Source: Cepaea nemoralis (taxonomy: Eukaryota; Mollusca; Gastropoda; Stylommatophora; Helicidae). Taken from it: a DNA stretch of 64,000 nt. The DNA is taken from the NCBI GenBank assembly GCA_014155875.1, contig JACEFZ010017449.1, positions 782,501 to 846,500 on the forward strand, written 5' to 3'. This document shows, one piece after another, positions 22,296 to 32,557 of this stretch (its first letter is position 1; the number at the start of each line of letters is the position of its first letter). Below the pieces are notes generated by a model, which searched no databases, was not told the DNA's origin, and saw nothing but the letters and a program-made list of their open reading frames with translations. A program made the translations under genes and the position numbers.

Positions 22296-23091
22296 ACATA
22301 AAAAACATAATTAGTAAAATACATAATTAGTAAAAATACATAATTAGTAAAAATACATAATTAGTAAAAATACATAATTAACAAACGTACATAATTAGCA
22401 AAAATACATAATTAGCAAAAATACATAATTAGTAAAAATACATAATTAGCAAAAATACATAATTAGCAAAAATACATAATTAGCAAAAATACATAATTAG
22501 CAAAAATACATAATTAGCAAAAATACATAATTAGCAAAAATACATAATTAGCAAAAATACATAATTAGCAAAAATACATAATTAGCAAAAATACATAATT
22601 AGTAAAAATACATAATTAGCAAAAATACATAATTAGCAAAAATACATAATTAGCAAAAATACATAATTAGTAAAAATACATAATTAGTAAAAATACATAA
22701 TTAACAAACGTACATAATTAGCAAAAATACATAATTAGCAAAAATACATAATTAGTAAAAATACATAAGTATTAAAAATACATAATTAGTAAAAATACAT
22801 AATTAGTAAAAATACATAATTAGTAAAAATACATAATTAGTAAAAATACATAATTAGTAAAAATACATAATTAGTAAAAATACATAATTAGTAAAAATAC
22901 ATAATTAGTAAAAATACATAATTAGTAAAAATACATAATTAGTAAAAATACATAATTAGTAAAAATACATAATTAGTAAAAATACATAATTAGTAAAAAC
23001 ACATGATTAGTAAAAACACATCATTAGTAAAAACACATCATTAGTAAAAACACAGAATTAGTAAAACTTACATAATTAGTAAAAAATACAT
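22296..23091. repeat. 17-bp satellite array, AATTAGCAAAAATACAT variant
   Basis: About 46 units. The first part is rich in AATTAGCAAAAATACAT and the second part in AATTAGTAAAAATACAT. An AACAAACGTACAT variant occurs twice (about 22379 and 22703), marking a segmental duplication inside the array. Confidence 0.95.
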
Positions 23092-23335
23092 TTCATAGTT
23101 GAAAACAAAACGTTTGTTTGTTATCCATTGAGGTTCATTGGGTAATTGGGGCAAGCCCCATGTGTTTCATAGACCCATCGGCACAGGCGTGTGTGATGTG
23201 GTCAGTATCTCTCCAGCCTCTCTGACGCCCTAAATCATGTGATTGTTGTCCAACCGGCCGGCAGGTGATCTATCAATGTTAATACTGTTGTTTATTTATT
23301 TTAAATTATTTATGCCTTTATTGTTATTATTAATA
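23092..23335. other. Unassigned sequence
   Basis: Short non-repetitive stretch; TGATTGTTGTCCAA near 23240 also occurs at 39634 and 39790. Confidence 0.35.
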
Positions 23336-23346
23336 TTATTATGTTA

Positions 23347-23432
<86 letters not shown>
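23336..23432. repeat. (ATT)n microsatellite
   Basis: About 30 ATT units. Confidence 0.95.
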
Positions 23433-23434
<2 letters not shown>

Positions 23435-23565
23435 GCGGTCTTGTTTTCGAAGTTGATATATAACTGCACTAATAATGTTATGAGCACGGTCGGACGAGGT
23501 ATCGAAGCCTGGAATCGTCGCTTGCTAAATAAAGGAAAGAGTGGCCGCATGCCCCTCCATGGATT

Positions 23566-24256
23566 CAAACCTACACAATAAGATAGCCTTATCATATTAC
23601 AGACCTACACAATATGATGACCATATCATATCACAGACCTACACAATATGATGGCCCTATGATATCACAGACCTACACAATATGATGGCCACAGACCTAC
23701 ACAATATGATGATCTTATCATATCACAGACCTACACAATATGATGGCCACAGACCTACACAATATGATGATCTTATCATATCACAGACCTACACAATATG
23801 ATGGCCACAGACCTACACAATATGATGACCCTATCATATCACAGACCTACACAATAAGATGGCCCTATCATATCACAGACCTACACAATATGATGGCCCT
23901 ATCATATCACAGACCTACACAATATGATGGCCCTATCATATCACAGACCTACACAATAAGATGGCCCTATCATATCACAGACCTACACAATATGATGGCC
24001 CTATCATATCACAGACCTACACAATATGTTGGCCCTATCATATCACAGACCTACACAATATGTTAGCCCTATCATACCACAGACCTACACAATATGTTAG
24101 CCCTATCATACCACAGACCTACACAGTATGATGGCCCTATCATATAACAGACCTACACAATATGTTAGCTCTATCATTTCACAGACCTACACAGTATGAT
24201 GGCCCTATCATATCACAGGCCTACACGATATGATAGCCCTATCATATCACAGACAC
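23566..24256. repeat. 34-bp minisatellite
   Basis: The unit is ACAGACCTACACAATATGAT + GGCCCTATCATATC (34 bp). There are about 20 units, including shortened 24-bp ones lacking the ATCATATC part (about 23685-23815). The open frame it produces (YHRPTQYDG repeats) is a by-product. Confidence 0.93.
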
Positions 24257-24337
24257 ATAGCGGAAAAATGCTTCGGGAATAATTTTATTTTGTTATTGTT
24301 ATAATAGTTATTGTTATTGGTGTTACCACTGTGCTGG

Positions 24338-24472
24338 TTTTTTCGAAAAAGGTATAGGTGCCGGTCATTCAGAAAGCAATGGCAAACTACTGAACGTAAA
24401 AATTGCCCAGGAATCACGAACAGCGAAAATGCTGGGGTTGACTGCTACGTCCTGTGAAGGACATGCAACTTA
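24338..24472 (+). mobile_element. SINE A, 3' part
   Basis: GTGCCGGTCATTCAGAAAGC, CAAACTACTGAACGTAAAAA, TGCTGGGGTTGACTGC, ACGTCCTGTGAAGGACATGC. It has no tRNA head and is followed by an (ATT)n tract (24475-24540). Its end lies about 130 bp upstream of the brachyury exon. Confidence 0.85.
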
Positions 24473-24480
24473 ATAATAAT

Positions 24481-24540
<60 letters not shown>

Positions 24541-24602
24541 ACAAAAGCAATACGAGTTCTTAGATTAACAACTACTAATTAGTGTAAATCATCTCCCCCC
24601 AG

Positions 24603-24698
24603 ACGCATGTTTCCAGTATTCCGAGCCAGTGTGTCGGGGCTTGACCCTAACGCCATGTACACGTTACTGCTGGACTTCATACAGGTGGACGCACACAG
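24603..24698 (+). CDS. bra: Brachyury T-box exon (N-terminal part of the T-box)
   Basis: Encodes the part of the T-box DNA-binding domain reading [18 protein letters not shown] then [14 protein letters not shown]. Brachyury proteins are nuclear T-box transcription factors that specify mesoderm, notochord or hindgut/blastopore fates. The SGLDPNAMY and LLDF cores are diagnostic of the family. A pyrimidine-rich acceptor (CTCCCCCCAG, ending 24602) precedes it and GTGAGC (24699) follows. The exon starts with 1 nt completing an Arg codon, has 31 full codons, and ends with 2 nt (AG) that join to G at 34667 to make Arg before TrpLys. The FRAS and IQVDAH positions differ from typical brachyury (usually a LKV-type stretch and AADNH). 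The upstream exon with the LTNEM region was not found in the window. Confidence 0.93.
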
Positions 24699-24749
24699 GT
24701 GAGCAACTAGTCTACAGGTGTACATTACATAAGTATAATGTATGGCACA

Positions 24750-25260
24750 TATTTTGTCGCAATTTCTGCAATTTTCAGGTAGCAGTATATTTGTTTTCTG
24801 TCTGCAGTTTACATTTCTTCTTCTATAATCCGATTTCACGTTAAACTCTTCGATTAGAGGTAGTTCTTAATTTAACCCCAAGTTGTGGCACTTTTCACCT
24901 TAATTTGTTTTATTACCGGCAATTGTTACCCCATTTCTTCCTATTGCAGTATTTATGTTTATTTCTTCTTTTATAGGCATTTTTGTGTACTTTATCTCCA
25001 CTTGCACGAAATTTTCACTCTTCCTATTTTTAATTCTTCATATTACATTCATTTATATTGCATGTAGTTTTCGCTCTAATCTCTTCTAATACAGGCAGTT
25101 TTCACCTTAATTAAACTATTTTCCGCAGTATTCACGTTAGTTATTTCTATTGCAAGCAGTTTTCCCTTTAATTCTATCTATTGAGGAAAATTTTTCACCC
25201 ATTATCACTTGTGTTGCAGGGAATTTTCATCTAAATTCCTTCCATTGAAAGCAAAATAAT
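24750..25260 (+). repeat. Degenerate pyrimidine-rich repeats with CAG ends
   Basis: A loose repeat of roughly 45-60 bp reads TTCTATTGCAG-like followed by GCAGTTTTCACCTTAATT-like sequence. Recognisable copies lie near 24770, 24890, 24945, 25095, 25125, 25155 and 25215. Units resemble 3' splice sites (pyrimidine run + CAG). No exon is evident in it. Confidence 0.55.
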
Positions 25261-25574
25261 TCTACCCAGAACACACCACGGGATACTTAATTTGGTGACG
25301 CTACAAATCACAATGTCCCCGCATATTATGTTTCCCATAAATTTAATCATTCGATTCATCTCATTCAATTATTATGCCGTAATATAGTCTGTATAGTGTT
25401 TTTCCCGTATTTATACGTTTTGTGTATTTTGTTGCTAATGAAGGCTAGTCGCAATAATGTCCTGTTTTCCGTAATTGTGTTCTGTAAAGCTGCAATAATT
25501 CGTGTACAATTTTGCATTGTTTAGTTTCATATATTAGTGTCAGATTCAGTTAAATAACGCCTGTCTAGTCAAGA
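25261..25574. other. Unassigned AT-rich intron sequence
   Basis: Nothing is recognised. Confidence 0.35.
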
Positions 25575-25662
25575 TCGGTTGATGGTGGCATGGTAGTTAG
25601 TGCACTTGCCCCTCAAGAAAGTGGTCTCTGTTCAATCCTCGGCAGAGGCAGGATGATATTTT
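25575..25662 (+). mobile_element. tRNA-like SINE head
   Basis: A-box-like TGGTAGTTAGTGC (about 25591) and B-box GTTCAATCCTC (about 25633) are spaced as in tRNA. It stands just before an inverted SINE A. The family is uncertain. Confidence 0.45.
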
Positions 25663-25672
25663 TCTTTCTGTA

Positions 25673-25926
25673 CCTTTTTTTTTCGCCCCGCATATCCTTT
25701 ACAAGACATCGCTGTCAACATCAGCATCTTTCAGCTGATTGTTGATTTCTTGGCAAGATTACACTCAGTTTGCCATTGCTTTCTGAGCGACCGGCTCACA
25801 TACCCCGTAAGTTACCTACACGGAGAGAGGAGCTACCAATTCCCGCGCTCATCATATCACGTCACGAGAGTACGGGATTACGGAGAAAGTCGTATAACCC
25901 CTAGATCAGAGAGACCGGCTACGGCT
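25673..25926 (-). mobile_element. SINE A, near full length (antisense)
   Basis: T-run, then GCATATCCTTTACAAGACAT, the CAGCATCTTTCAGCTGATTG hairpin region, GCCATTGCTTTCTGAGCGAC and the head (GGGATTACGGAGAAAGTCGT). It is followed by (TA)n. Subfamily as at 5017 and 32705. Confidence 0.82.
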
Positions 25927-25943
25927 ACCTATATATATATATA

Positions 25944-26029
<86 letters not shown>
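25927..26029. repeat. (TA)n microsatellite
   Basis: About 50 TA units with one TGTG interruption. Confidence 0.95.
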
Positions 26030-26034
<5 letters not shown>

Positions 26035-26133
26035 CTCTGTGATATTAGCATTGCGTATATCTTTCTATTACTCTAGCTGAGACCAATTTATTTCCTCCCT
26101 ACCACTGACTTTAAATGTTTATATATATATATA

Positions 26134-26345
26134 GGACGCTGTTCACAATCCCGCATAATCTCGTAAGAAACACAGCTGTGCGAGATTCGGCAACGGATAG
26201 CTTCGCGTTGGTTACTGACGGAGGGTATGTGAGCCGGTCGTTCAGAAAGCAATGGCAAACTACTGAACGTAAAACTTGCCAAGACATCAACAGCAGCTGA
26301 AAAATGCTTGTGTTGACTGCAATTCCTGTAAAGGATATGTGAAAA
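26134..26345 (+). mobile_element. SINE A, near full length
   Basis: Head ATCCCGCATAATCTCGTAAG and AAACACAGCTGTGCGAGATT, then GTGAGCCGGTCGTTCAGAAA and the stem-loop CATCAACAGCAGCTGAAAAA. Preceded by (TA)n at 26118-26132. Confidence 0.82.
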
Positions 26346-26357
26346 TATATCCATTGG

Positions 26358-27690
26358 CACCTTGGCGTATTGACAGACGATAGTTTGGTACATTGTGCTT
26401 CAAAATGTCTTAATAACTACATCACATGGCAGTGGCGAATGTGGCTGATAAGGCCAATTCGCTCTGTAAGTGTTCGTCCACAGTGGATGCATGTGAACAC
26501 ATGGTCATTTTTACATCATATACCATCTTACGTCTCACACGCTCTGTGTGTGACTTATTTGCAATCATTTTCTCCTTTGACTTTATTCCATTTCTGATAT
26601 TTTCCCTCCATGCAACACGTTCAGCGGCGACTTGCTCCCAAATGTGCATTATCAATGCCTGTATCAATCATATCCCGCTTACACACATCTTTATATCGTA
26701 GTAGAGACCGACCCTGAGATCTCCTACCCAACTGTAATTCATCAAAAAAGATGTCCTTTGGTATTCTACCATCACCCATCCCCCTAACGTGTCACATCCA
26801 TCTAAGTCTACGAAGACTGAGCATGGACTATACCGTCACACAATCTGATCTTTCAAATACTTCAGTACTTGTGATTTTGTCTTGGCACTTAGTACCAAAT
26901 ATTCTTCGCAGACACCGCATATGAAAGCTGTTTAAAAGTTTCTCTTGGTGTGAGTAAGTTGTCCAGGCTTCACTGCCATAAAGAAGAGTACTAAGGACAC
27001 AGGCTTGATAGACAAGGACTTTTGTTTTGGCAGTAAGCTTCCTGTTCTCCCAGACTCTTTTTCTTAACCTGTTCATTGTTGTTGCTGCCTTACCAATCCG
27101 GATGTTGATTTCCTGATCTAGGGATAATTTGCTATTTACCTCTGATCCTAGATATGTAAAATGGTCTACTATCTCCAGTTCGGCGTCGTCAATAAAGATT
27201 GATGGTACCCCATGTGCACCTTGTGACATAATCTGTGTCTTCTTTTTGTTAAATGTTAAACCAAATTCAGAACAAGCTTTGGAGAATGCAGATAGTAGAC
27301 GTTGTAAATCTTCCCCAGAGTGGTTCGTAAATGCAGCATCATCTGCAAAAAGCAACTCTATGATCAATAGCCTTCTCATTTTGGTCTTGGTCTTCAATCT
27401 CTGAGCATTTTAGAGGCCGCCATCTGAGCGTGAGTGAATGTATATACACCATCATGATCACGAAAGGCATATTTCAGTAGAAGTGAAAAGTATATTCCAA
27501 AGAGGGTGGAAGTTAGTAAACCACCTTGCTTAACTCCACTCTTGATTTCAAACTCTTCTGAAGTTGCACCATCAAACTTGATTATACCCTTCATGCCTGT
27601 GTGGAACGATTCCACAATGAACAGAAGAGTTGATGGGCAGCCAATCTTCTTTAGTGCCTTGAACAGACCCTCACGACTGACCAAATCAAA
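26358..27690 (-). mobile_element. LINE-U (non-LTR retrotransposon), RT to 3' end
   Basis: A 1.3-kb minus-strand element, 5'-truncated within the RT fingers. It reads from FDLVSREGLFKALKKIGCPS through GVKQGGLLTSTLFGIYFS to the catalytic FADD (ELLFADDAAF). Next come FTYLGSEVN, LLYGSEAWTTY and LRRIFGTKCQD. In a shifted frame follow RWM(G)HVRGMGDGRIPKD and LLRYKDVCKRDMIDTGIDNA. It ends in an RIGLISHIR-like zinc-knuckle tail and the 3' end CCGTCTTGACAGACG-type sequence. At least two indels and several stops make it inactive. A second 3' end lies at 39674-39790 and a scrap at 21805. Confidence 0.85.
26828..27397 (-). pseudogene. LINE-U reverse transcriptase, palm to C-terminus
   Basis: The longest open part of the LINE-U copy, about 189 codons. 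It starts upstream of the catalytic FADD (residues about 17-20) and runs through FTYLGSEVNSKLSLDQEI, KAATTMNRLRKRVWEN, the LLYGSEAWTTY motif (about 138-148) and the H-M-R-C-L-R-R-I thumb-like end. Function would be target-primed reverse transcription. It terminates at a stop where related elements continue into the RWxGHV segment, so it is a decayed copy rather than a host gene. Confidence 0.82.
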
Positions 27691-28100
27691 TATATTTCTT
27701 CACATTCTACAACCGCTGTATCTTTCTTTTCTGTAGCGCCTGTTGACTTGTTTACTGTCAAGATGATACCATTAGCATAACGATAGTCGTTTATTTTATG
27801 ACCACAAGCTGCCATCCGTGACATAATTTCTGTACTCTCATTGTTTACTCATTATATAATGAAAACACTTCAGGGAGTATGCCCTTTTTTATGCACTGAA
27901 GTATTTTTGAAAAGTCTATTGATTCTTACAGCTGCTGTAAGCTCCCAATAGATGTTCTTTATTATTCGCAGATCTTTGCCATCAGTGTTTAATTGTTCTA
28001 GTAGTTTGAGTTTTCTTTTGTTAACCGTTGTTGTGTTGTCTACGCAGCCACGTACAGACCTGTAATTCTTCTATAGCTGTTTCTAACAGTGTCCCGAGAA
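27691..28100 (-). mobile_element. Second RT fragment, YADD mutated to YANG
   Basis: Minus-strand pieces read KLLEQLNTDGKDLRIIKNIY, WELTAAVRIN, and KINDYRYANGIILTVN. In active relatives the last is Y-A-D-D, so both catalytic Asp are gone. It abuts the 5' end of LINE-U in the same orientation but is a different element, because it covers the same RT region again. Confidence 0.7.
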
Positions 28101-28270
28101 AGCATTGTTTGTTGCCTTCCCCTCTACAAATCTACATTGTTCAATACTAATTTCTCGTTTAATCTCTTACTCTTCTCTTAATTATTCTCAGCAACAGCTT
28201 TGTCAAGTGACGCATAAGACATATTCTCAGTCTGAGACATTAGGTATCTCTTCAAGGTTTTTAATAGATT

Positions 28271-28509
28271 CGGGAGTCTTCGTGGCGAAGTGGTCAAGCC
28301 GTTTAACTCGGGCTCCGAAGGTTGTGGGTTCGATTCCAGGCCGCGTCCTTCGGTTCACGAGTTAAATTTTTCGGAGACTCCTGTGGGTCGTCGCTAGAGC
28401 TACGGAGTTCGTGCTTTGTGCGACGCTTTCCGGGCTGCGGAAAGAGACCGAGCCATATGGGATAAAACCCGGTTCAATGAAGTCGACTTTTAAGCGACTT
28501 TTAAGCGAC
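28271..28509 (+). mobile_element. SINE D with 11-bp target-site duplications
   Basis: tRNA-like head with A-box AAGTGGTCAAGCCG (about 28289) and perfect B-box GGTTCGATTCC (28327-28337). The body has GAGACTCCTGTGGGTCGTCG and GCTACGGAGTTCGTGCTTTG. The tail is a repeated TTTTAAGCGAC. Direct repeats TTTAATAGATT at 28260-28270 and 28510-28520 flank it. The block CTACGGAGTTCGTGC is also present in SINE B, so D and B share a body motif. Confidence 0.87.
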
Positions 28510-28552
28510 TTTAATAGATTATTAGGAACGAATTCCCTATTATATATAGTTC

Positions 28553-28770
28553 CTTGAGGTGTGGTGCTTCGTGTCGAAGAGGTTACGGAAGCTGATCGTA
28601 ATCCCGCATACCGCGTTCGAAAAACAGCTCTGTTGGTTTTTATTGTAAAATGGTACGGGTGCCGGTCGGTCAGAAAGGAATGGCTAACTATTGAACGTAA
28701 ACTTGCCCAGGAATCACGAACAGACATGCTGGTGTTGACTGCTATGTCTGTAAAGGATATGCAACTAACT
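28553..28770 (+). mobile_element. SINE A, near full length
   Basis: AATCCCGCATACCGCGTTCG, GTGCCGGTCGGTCAGAAAGG, TGCTGGTGTTGACTGC, GTAAAGGATATGCAAC. Confidence 0.83.
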
Positions 28771-28801
28771 TTGTGGTGTTGGACAGTGGGGAAGGTGGAA
28801 G

Positions 28802-28913
28802 GAAGGGAAAGGGGGGGGGGGGCTGAGGATTCTTGAGCCTGAGGAGTCTTGAGCCGCCCGGTTATAATGCAGTCACAGCGAACTGTGCAGGTTAGGGTTT
28901 TTTTTTGCCCTCG
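28802..28913 (-). mobile_element. SINE F core fragment (antisense) beside a G-run
   Basis: After a G-run (28802-28822), GAGCCGCCCGGTTATAATGC, AGTCACAGCGAACTGTGCAG and GTTAGGGTTTTTTTTTGCCC match 34250-34318 and the inverse of 10940-11000. It opens directly into a (CA)n tract. Confidence 0.65.
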
Positions 28914-29012
28914 ACACACACACACACACACACACACACAGGCACACACACACAGGCACACACACACACACAGGCACACGCAGAGGCACACAAACACACA
29001 CACACACACACA

Positions 29013-29013
<1 letters not shown>
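28914..29013. repeat. (CA)n microsatellite
   Basis: ACAC repeats with GGCACA interruptions. Open frames on both strands (Thr/His-rich, Cys/Val-rich) are artefacts. Confidence 0.95.
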
Positions 29014-29397
<384 letters not shown>

Positions 29398-29428
29398 TAA
29401 TCGCCTCAACCCAATTGAATAGTGAAAA

Positions 29429-30141
29429 TCACAACTTATAAATTAACATAGCAAAAACAAAGATAATGCATACAGATAAAACTACTATGGAGAAAGAAAT
29501 ATATGTTAATGAGGAAAAACTGGAGGTAGTGGAAAATTTTGAATATCTTGGGTCATTGATTACCAACAACGGGGATACAATGAAAGAAATTAAACGGCCA
29601 CTATCAATTGCTCTTCAAAGACTAAAACAGCTGAATAAATTATGGAGTGGGACAGACAGAACTACAACAATTAGACTTTTAAGAGCATGCATCTTTCCCA
29701 TTGCAACATACGCCTGTGAGACCTGGACACTTACTAACAAGCTGAACAGCGCATAAATGCCTATGAATAAAAATGTTATAGACGAGTTCTAAGAATATCT
29801 TGGGTAAAGAAAAGAACAAATGCATCCATACTTCAAGAGCTGAATATTGAAGAAGGTTGGCTATTTAAGACGATAAAATAAAGAAAATTGAAATATTTTG
29901 GTCACTCTAAACGTCACGAAAGTTTGGAGAGAACAATAATGGAGGGGTATATGCCCTGGAAGAGAGGAAGAGGAAGGTCAAAGAGAAGATGGGTGCAGGA
30001 TGTGGCTGATGATCTCCAGATGGGTGTATCAGACGCGGGACATCTTGCTCATGATCGAGAGGTTTTTCGGAAGGTTGTTATGGGAGCGAGGTTCTGCAAA
30101 GGACATGCTACTGAATGAATGAATGAATGAATGAATGAATA
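29429..30141 (+). mobile_element. RTE-type LINE, 3' copy
   Basis: Starts just downstream of the RT active site. An open frame at 29466-29756 reads KLEVVENFEYLGSLITNNGD, LNKLWSGTDRTTTIRLLRAC, PIATYACETWTLTN. After a frameshift, KYFGHSKRHESLERTIMEGY and RGRSKRRWVQDVADDL (29888-30118) follow, with a (GAAT)n tail. It is about 90 percent similar by eye to 8590-9282. Confidence 0.88.
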
Positions 30142-30147
30142 CAAATG

Positions 30148-30320
30148 TATAATTGAGCCAGTGCCGAAGGATAATATATCGCCAAATGTGACTTCACATT
30201 GGAACAATCGCCGGATCATCGTGGTATTTGTTTCGTTTCTTAACATCTTCCACAATTTCAGTGCTCACTGAACGGGTATTATTTATATTATAATGCTTGT
30301 TATTTTGATTGTATACCTTG
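30148..30320 (-). repeat. Dispersed repeat H, copy 3 (antisense)
   Basis: CCGAAGGATAATATATCGCC, AAATGTGACTTCACATTGG-like and GCTCACTGAACGGGTATT blocks are the reverse complement of the H copies at 1634 and 39455. It adjoins the RTE tail. Confidence 0.65.
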
Positions 30321-30479
30321 CTTGGTCCAGCCTACTTTGTGTTTCTTCTTCTTGTTTGACTTTGAATAAGTTAAAAATAATGTGTTATTATTTCCATTCA
30401 AAATTTTTCATGGTTTCTGATTACTTAAGCACATTGGTGTCTGGTTCAACTGCCGTTCCTTTCTGCATGCAATGTTGTG

Positions 30480-30582
30480 CATCCTTAACTTCTTAAACTT
30501 CCGGTGTGCTTTGGCGAGGTCGCGGGTTCAACTTCTACACCGGCCAGTTGGACTAAAATGTTGACTTGGGGACGTAAATTAC
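30480..30582 (+). mobile_element. SINE E, 5' part of an interrupted copy
   Basis: Head remnant AAACTTCCGGTGTGCT, B-box GGGTTCAACTTC, GCCAGTTGGACTAAAATGTT, GACTTGGGGACGTAAATTAC. It stops at 30582 where LINE-T is inserted and resumes at 30837. Confidence 0.8.
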
Positions 30583-30596
30583 ATCATCATATCATT

Positions 30597-30647
<51 letters not shown>

Positions 30648-30836
30648 TTCCACTTCTGCTGTCAAGCGTCGTGGGGAGGAATAATTTGCGTTCCAGCGCC
30701 CGGTGGGTGGCACTGGATAGTGTCATTCCGTGTGGTTGTACAATGTCTCTGATGTCGTCAATCCATTTTCTTCTTGGACGTCCTCGTGGTCTCTTCGGAG
30801 ATGATCTTTGATGTAAGGCCAGTGATGATGGTTGCT
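30583..30836 (-). mobile_element. LINE-T 3' end nested in SINE E
   Basis: The minus strand reads PKRPRGRPRRKWIDDIRDIV, then HGMTLSSATHRALERKLF, the usual C-terminal tail of a non-LTR ORF2. It ends in a (GAT)n tail, seen here as (ATC)n at 30583-30648. ACGTAAATTAC (30572-30582) and ACGTAGATTAC (30837-30847) are target-site duplications with one mismatch. Only about 180 bp of element precede the tail. Confidence 0.85.
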
Positions 30837-30970
30837 ACGTAGATTACAAATTACGCCAAAGTCGGAGTGGTTTTCCTAATGGCGAGGGACACTGCTAATA
30901 GGGAAAGCTAATCCACACGCAAACTTCAGTCGCTAAAATCGCTGAACATAGTAGCATGTGGAGGGGCTAC
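30837..30970 (+). mobile_element. SINE E, 3' part of an interrupted copy
   Basis: Resumes after the second ACGTAGATTAC: GTCGGAGTGG, TGGCGAGGGACACTGCTAAT, GCTAATCCACACGCAAACTT. It joins to 30480-30582 as one SINE. Confidence 0.8.
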
Positions 30971-31669
30971 TCTTGAGGTCAAAGCGAGAGACCGCAAAAT
31001 ATAAAAATAATAATAATAAAAACATCTACAGCAAGTACTGTTGACGTTTTCACCATTACCTTGAATACAACAGGTCTCATATCATATGAGACAACATCAT
31101 ATAGCTCCTCTTTCTATTGTGTGATTCCATTAATTATATTATTTTGTCCAGTTAAGCGCTATCCTTTGATTTTGAACATGCAGTTTTATTTCATGATTTC
31201 CCACCAGCAAAGATATTTACTTGTTGGTACACGGAGTATTTCCGATGATTTGTCCAAATCTTTCCACGCATTTCTAATTCAGTCTTTTTTGGATTTGTTT
31301 ACTATTTTTAATGCATCCCATTATAATCCTCCCGATCATTGTTTTCTTTTCTTTCATCTTTCATCTTTCATCCTTTACCATTTTCCACCCATTATTTTTT
31401 GTATGTAGTTCCATATAAAGGAAAAAAAAATGATTTCCTTTGCTGTTTTATTGATTCCCTCAAAACATCCAGTTGTTCATCAAACGTCTGTCTGTTTTAT
31501 GGGATTATATGTGTTAGGTACATTTTCACATCTTAGCATAATCTTTTTGTTTGATTTAAGCAATGCGTGATCTAGATGTTTGATATTCAGTTGTTTTCTT
31601 TACAGTCTTAAGTTGCTTTGATTTGTATTCGTTCTTTTTGCACTCAGGGGAACTCTATTATGCACTTAC
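30971..31669. other. Unassigned T-rich intron sequence
   Basis: The + strand is T-rich and gives Phe/Leu/Ser-rich open frames (31061-31408, 31339-31536) without recognisable domains. A minus-strand string WKDLDKSSEILRVPTSKYLC (about 31200-31265) may be an eroded transposon frame, but I cannot place it. Confidence 0.35.
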
Positions 31670-31905
31670 TATTACTTCTAGTGCACTGGACCGATTTTTT
31701 TGCCTGTGTATTAGGTTTTCCTATCACCATTATTGTCCTTCGCCATCAGGTGAGTTATGAGGTACTTGTAATTTATTTCACCTAGTCATAGACGAGAAAA
31801 CTGACCTGTAGGGTTTGAACCCGCTACCTCTGAGCACACCGAAAGTTTAAGAGCGACCCCTCTGATCTAGTCGGTCACGCTAATCTCCGTCTTAAATGTT
31901 GACCC
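31670..31905 (-). mobile_element. SINE E, near full length (antisense)
   Basis: AGTGCACTGGACCGATTTTT, TTAGGTTTTCCTATCACCA, CTTCGCCATCAGGTGAGTTA, GAGGTACTTGTAATTTATTT, then the head reversed with GGGTTTGAACCCGCTACCTC (B-box) and GCACACCGAAAGTTTAAGAG. Confidence 0.78.
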
Positions 31906-32084
31906 CATCATTCTTATATCTAGGTCATTATCACATTGGCCGGCAGTTGTCTCCTGGCCTAGTGTTGTGCTCCTTTTGCAGAATCGCTTGGGAATGTAGA
32001 CGGTTTGAATGCGAAAATTATCTTTAGGAATTTTCCAAGTCCATAATCGCCGAGGAAGGAATTTGAACCAGGTGTTTCATGATG
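31906..32084. other. Unassigned sequence
   Basis: No feature is recognised. Confidence 0.3.
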
Positions 32085-32360
32085 TAGGGATGTTGCTGTA
32101 GGGTACTGGCTAGCACGTTTGCCTGTCGCCTGGTGTTCATGTGTTCGAATTCCTCTTCAATCAGTGTTAAAAAAAAAAAAAAACTAAACTTGCCTTGAGC
32201 TTCCAGGTAGATTCAGCTGAACATTGGTAGGAGGAAGCAAGGTTGCCGACAGTTTACCGCGTCACCCATCGAATGCCAGATAGGTGTAAAACATGAGATT
32301 AGCACCATCATACCCTCCGGGTCTTAACCTAACATCTAACATACCTCCAGGAGTAGGACA
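32085..32360 (+). mobile_element. SINE F-like element
   Basis: A-box-like TACTGGCTAGCACG (about 32104) and B-box GTTCGAATTCC (about 32143) at tRNA spacing. An A-rich linker and about 180 bp of body follow (TTGCCGACAGTTTACCGCGT, AACCTAACATCTAACATACC). Confidence 0.6.
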
Positions 32361-32480
32361 AGTTACTTTTTTTTAAAGTATATTATTCATTACACACGCC
32401 AGCACACACACTCAAGTCAAGATTTCGTTTGTAGCAACATATATGCATTCAACTACAAACACCTGTTTGTGTGCATGTGT

Positions 32481-32483
<3 letters not shown>

Positions 32484-32557
<74 letters not shown>

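Noticed and set aside
28276..28345. Functional tRNA genes at B-box matches (28276, 34345, 10827, 15805)
   Set aside because: Each is followed by a conserved non-tRNA body and, where clear, target-site duplications, so they are SINE heads. Clover-leaf arms are also imperfect.
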